Below are positions 62,905-64,000 of a stretch of DNA of 64,000 bases, one piece after another. A model generated the notes under the pieces. That model saw nothing but the letters and a program-made list of their open reading frames with translations. It was not told the origin of the DNA and made no database searches. The stretch covers positions 62,001-126,000 of the forward strand of contig CAKVON010000003.1 in the NCBI GenBank assembly GCA_934792625.1, given 5' to 3'. Positions within the stretch are counted from its first letter, which is position 1. Every line of letters begins with the position of its first letter. Both the position numbers and the translations under genes were made by a program. The DNA comes from an uncultured Atopobiaceae bacterium. Its GTDB lineage: Bacteria; Actinomycetota; Coriobacteriia; Coriobacteriales; Atopobiaceae.

Positions 62905-63737
62905 GCCTCGTCGCGCTGCCTGCGCTTGAGGGCGCGATGCAGCCAGATCTGGTGGATGCCGCGGATCGTGAGGTCGGGGTCGATCGCGTCGAACAGGTCG
63001 GTCGCCTCGGCAATCGTGCCCGCCAGCCCGCCCGTGCCGACCACGGTCGCGGGCGTGACGTCGGCCGCCTCGAGGCCCTTCTCGGCAGCGGTCTCGCAGG
63101 CGAGCTCGTGCTGGATGCGGGCGACCAGGCCCTCGGCCTGCGCGGCCGCGCCCACGACGATCCCGGACTGGACGGCACGCTCGGTCGTGTCGCCCAGGGT
63201 GTGGGGCGGGGCCACCAGGGGCACGCTGGCCAGCTTGGCCGCGCGCGAGAAGAGCGAGTTGGCCGACAGCATGAGGCCGGGCATGATGGCGCCGCCGCGG
63301 AAGTTGCCGTGCGCGTCGACGACGTCGATGTTGGTCGCGGTGCCAAAGTCGACGACGATGACGGGCGAGCCGTAGGTCTCGCGCGCGGCGAGGGCGTTGG
63401 CGATGCGATCGGCGCCCACCTCGTTCGGGTTGGGCAGGTCGGCGCGGATGCCGCAGTCGCGCGCCGCGCTGACCATCATGGGGTCGGTGCCCAGGATGGC
63501 GCGCATCATCTGCTGCCACTCGCGCGACAGGACGGGAACGACGCTCGCGATGGCGACGTCGGTGACGCTGTCCAGCGCGAGGCCGAGCATCTGGAAGTAC
63601 CCGAAAAGGCGTTCGTGCAGCTCGTCGGAGGTGTCGGTGGCATCGGTGGCCATGCGCCACTGGCGCGCCACACAGCCCTTCTCGTCAAAAAGTCCAAGGG
63701 TCGTCTGGGTGTTGCCGACGTCGACTGCCAGGAACAT
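62901..63737 (-). CDS. coaX: Type III pantothenate kinase
   Basis: 278 residues. First enzyme of coenzyme A synthesis. ASKHA-fold motifs DVGNTQTTLGLFD (Asp6), VGADRIANALAA, DFGTATNIDVV, GGAIMPGL and GTGGLAG are as expected. ATG 63737 has GGAGG upstream. It is often next to birA-like genes, as here. An exact reversed dispersed word lies at 63075-63088 (AAEKGLEA in this gene). Confidence 0.96.
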   Translation of the reverse strand: MFLAVDVGNTQTTLGLFDEKGCVARQWRMATDATDTSDELHERLFGYFQMLGLALDSVTDVAIASVVPVLSREWQQMMRAILGTDPMMVSAARDCGIRADLPNPNEVGADRIANALAARETYGSPVIVVDFGTATNIDVVDAHGNFRGGAIMPGLMLSANSLFSRAAKLASVPLVAPPHTLGDTTERAVQSGIVVGAAAQAEGLVARIQHELACETAAEKGLEAADVTPATVVGTGGLAGTIAEATDLFDAIDPDLTIRGIHQIWLHRALKRRQRDEA

Positions 63738-64000
63738 CGTCGCCTCCGTACTCGCGGGCGTGCTTGCGGCAAAAGCGTAACGCATGGGGGAAGGCGCGCG
63801 GGCCGTCGCGTCCAATGTCGAGAAGTGCGCACGGGCAGCAAAGTGGACGTGGCGTGAACGTGCGGGTCGACGGCTTTTCCGCACGTGACGTGCGCCGACG
63901 GTCGTGCTATTATTCAAAAGCTTGTTTGTCCTGGTCGGAAACCAGGACGCCCGGGCCTGCCCGGTACCATCCCCACCCTGGTCGGTAACCAGGGCCAACA
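63738..64000. other. Divergent leader with two similar hairpins, cut by the window edge
   Basis: No gene until the right edge. TATTAT near 63908 could be a -10 box. Two hairpins with the same loop follow: GTCCTGGTCGGAAACCAGG (63928-63946, extending to AC) and CCCTGGTCGGTAACCAGGG (63976-63994). They probably belong to the 5' leader of the next gene beyond the window. A near dispersed word, TGTCGAGAAGTGC, lies at 63816-63828. Confidence 0.5.

Noticed and set aside
63928..63994. Possible start of a CRISPR array at the right edge
   Set aside because: Only two short (about 19-nt) palindromic units are visible, shorter than normal repeats, with no cas gene. A hairpin leader is more likely.

Overview
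The window is about 64 kb of high-GC, gene-dense bacterial chromosome, with roughly 7.7 kb between genes by my tally. The protein set suggests a member of the Coriobacteriia, for example an Olsenella/Atopobium/Collinsella relative. The reasons are actinobacterial-style dnaK-grpE-dnaJ-hspR and clpB control, an Nramp-related transporter beside an MgtE-like regulator, LPXTG-like surface proteins, a lactate permease and PTS sugar uptake. This taxonomic call is inference; no rRNA or other marker is present.

Layout. 1-4.3 kb: the end of an unidentified gene, purM and purN (purine synthesis), then an EIIA-Glc protein convergent with a NagE/PtsG-type PTS EIIBC. 4.8-7.1 kb: an RlmD-type rRNA methyltransferase divergent from an L-2-hydroxyisocaproate/lactate-type dehydrogenase. 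7.3-13.8 kb: a sortase-type surface protein, two small HTH regulators, an EF-G-like GTPase and a flavodiiron protein. 14-20.7 kb: a CorC-type membrane protein, an RlpA/3D-like secreted protein, a protein with a cyanophycin-synthetase-like N-terminus, a YtxH protein, a PRC-barrel protein with a histone-like tail, and a polysaccharide deacetylase. 20.7-28.8 kb: an NRMT-like transporter with its MgtE-like partner, a zinc-ribbon protein, a toxin-antitoxin pair, LemA, tRNA-Ser, TadA and a lactate permease. 28.9-35.5 kb: RlmI, a DEAD-box helicase, a nitroreductase, an esterase, MetA, a lipoprotein, a phosphodiesterase and a ferredoxin. 35.8-45.1 kb: a heat-shock block (dnaK, grpE, dnaJ, hspR, clpB, hsp20) with a shared 23-bp operator-like element. 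45.3-53.2 kb: a YycJ-like hydrolase, tilS-hpt-ftsH and a cobalt/nickel ECF transporter. 53.4-64 kb: an aminotransferase, a PHP phosphatase, ExoA, a patatin, a second surface protein, a sirtuin, a folP-folK fusion, birA and coaX.

The most striking signal is not a gene. A short word, consensus CTGCCGAGAAGKRC, is scattered through the whole window on both strands. I count 27 exact copies of its 10-bp core TGCCGAGAAG. Ten of them lie in the roughly 12% of sequence outside genes, often just past a stop codon, and one pair forms the arms of a terminator. Copies inside genes tend to fall in C-terminal tails and low-complexity inserts, where they read Ala-Glu-Lys. This behaviour resembles a DNA uptake sequence or another genome-wide nucleotide signal; its role here is unproven.
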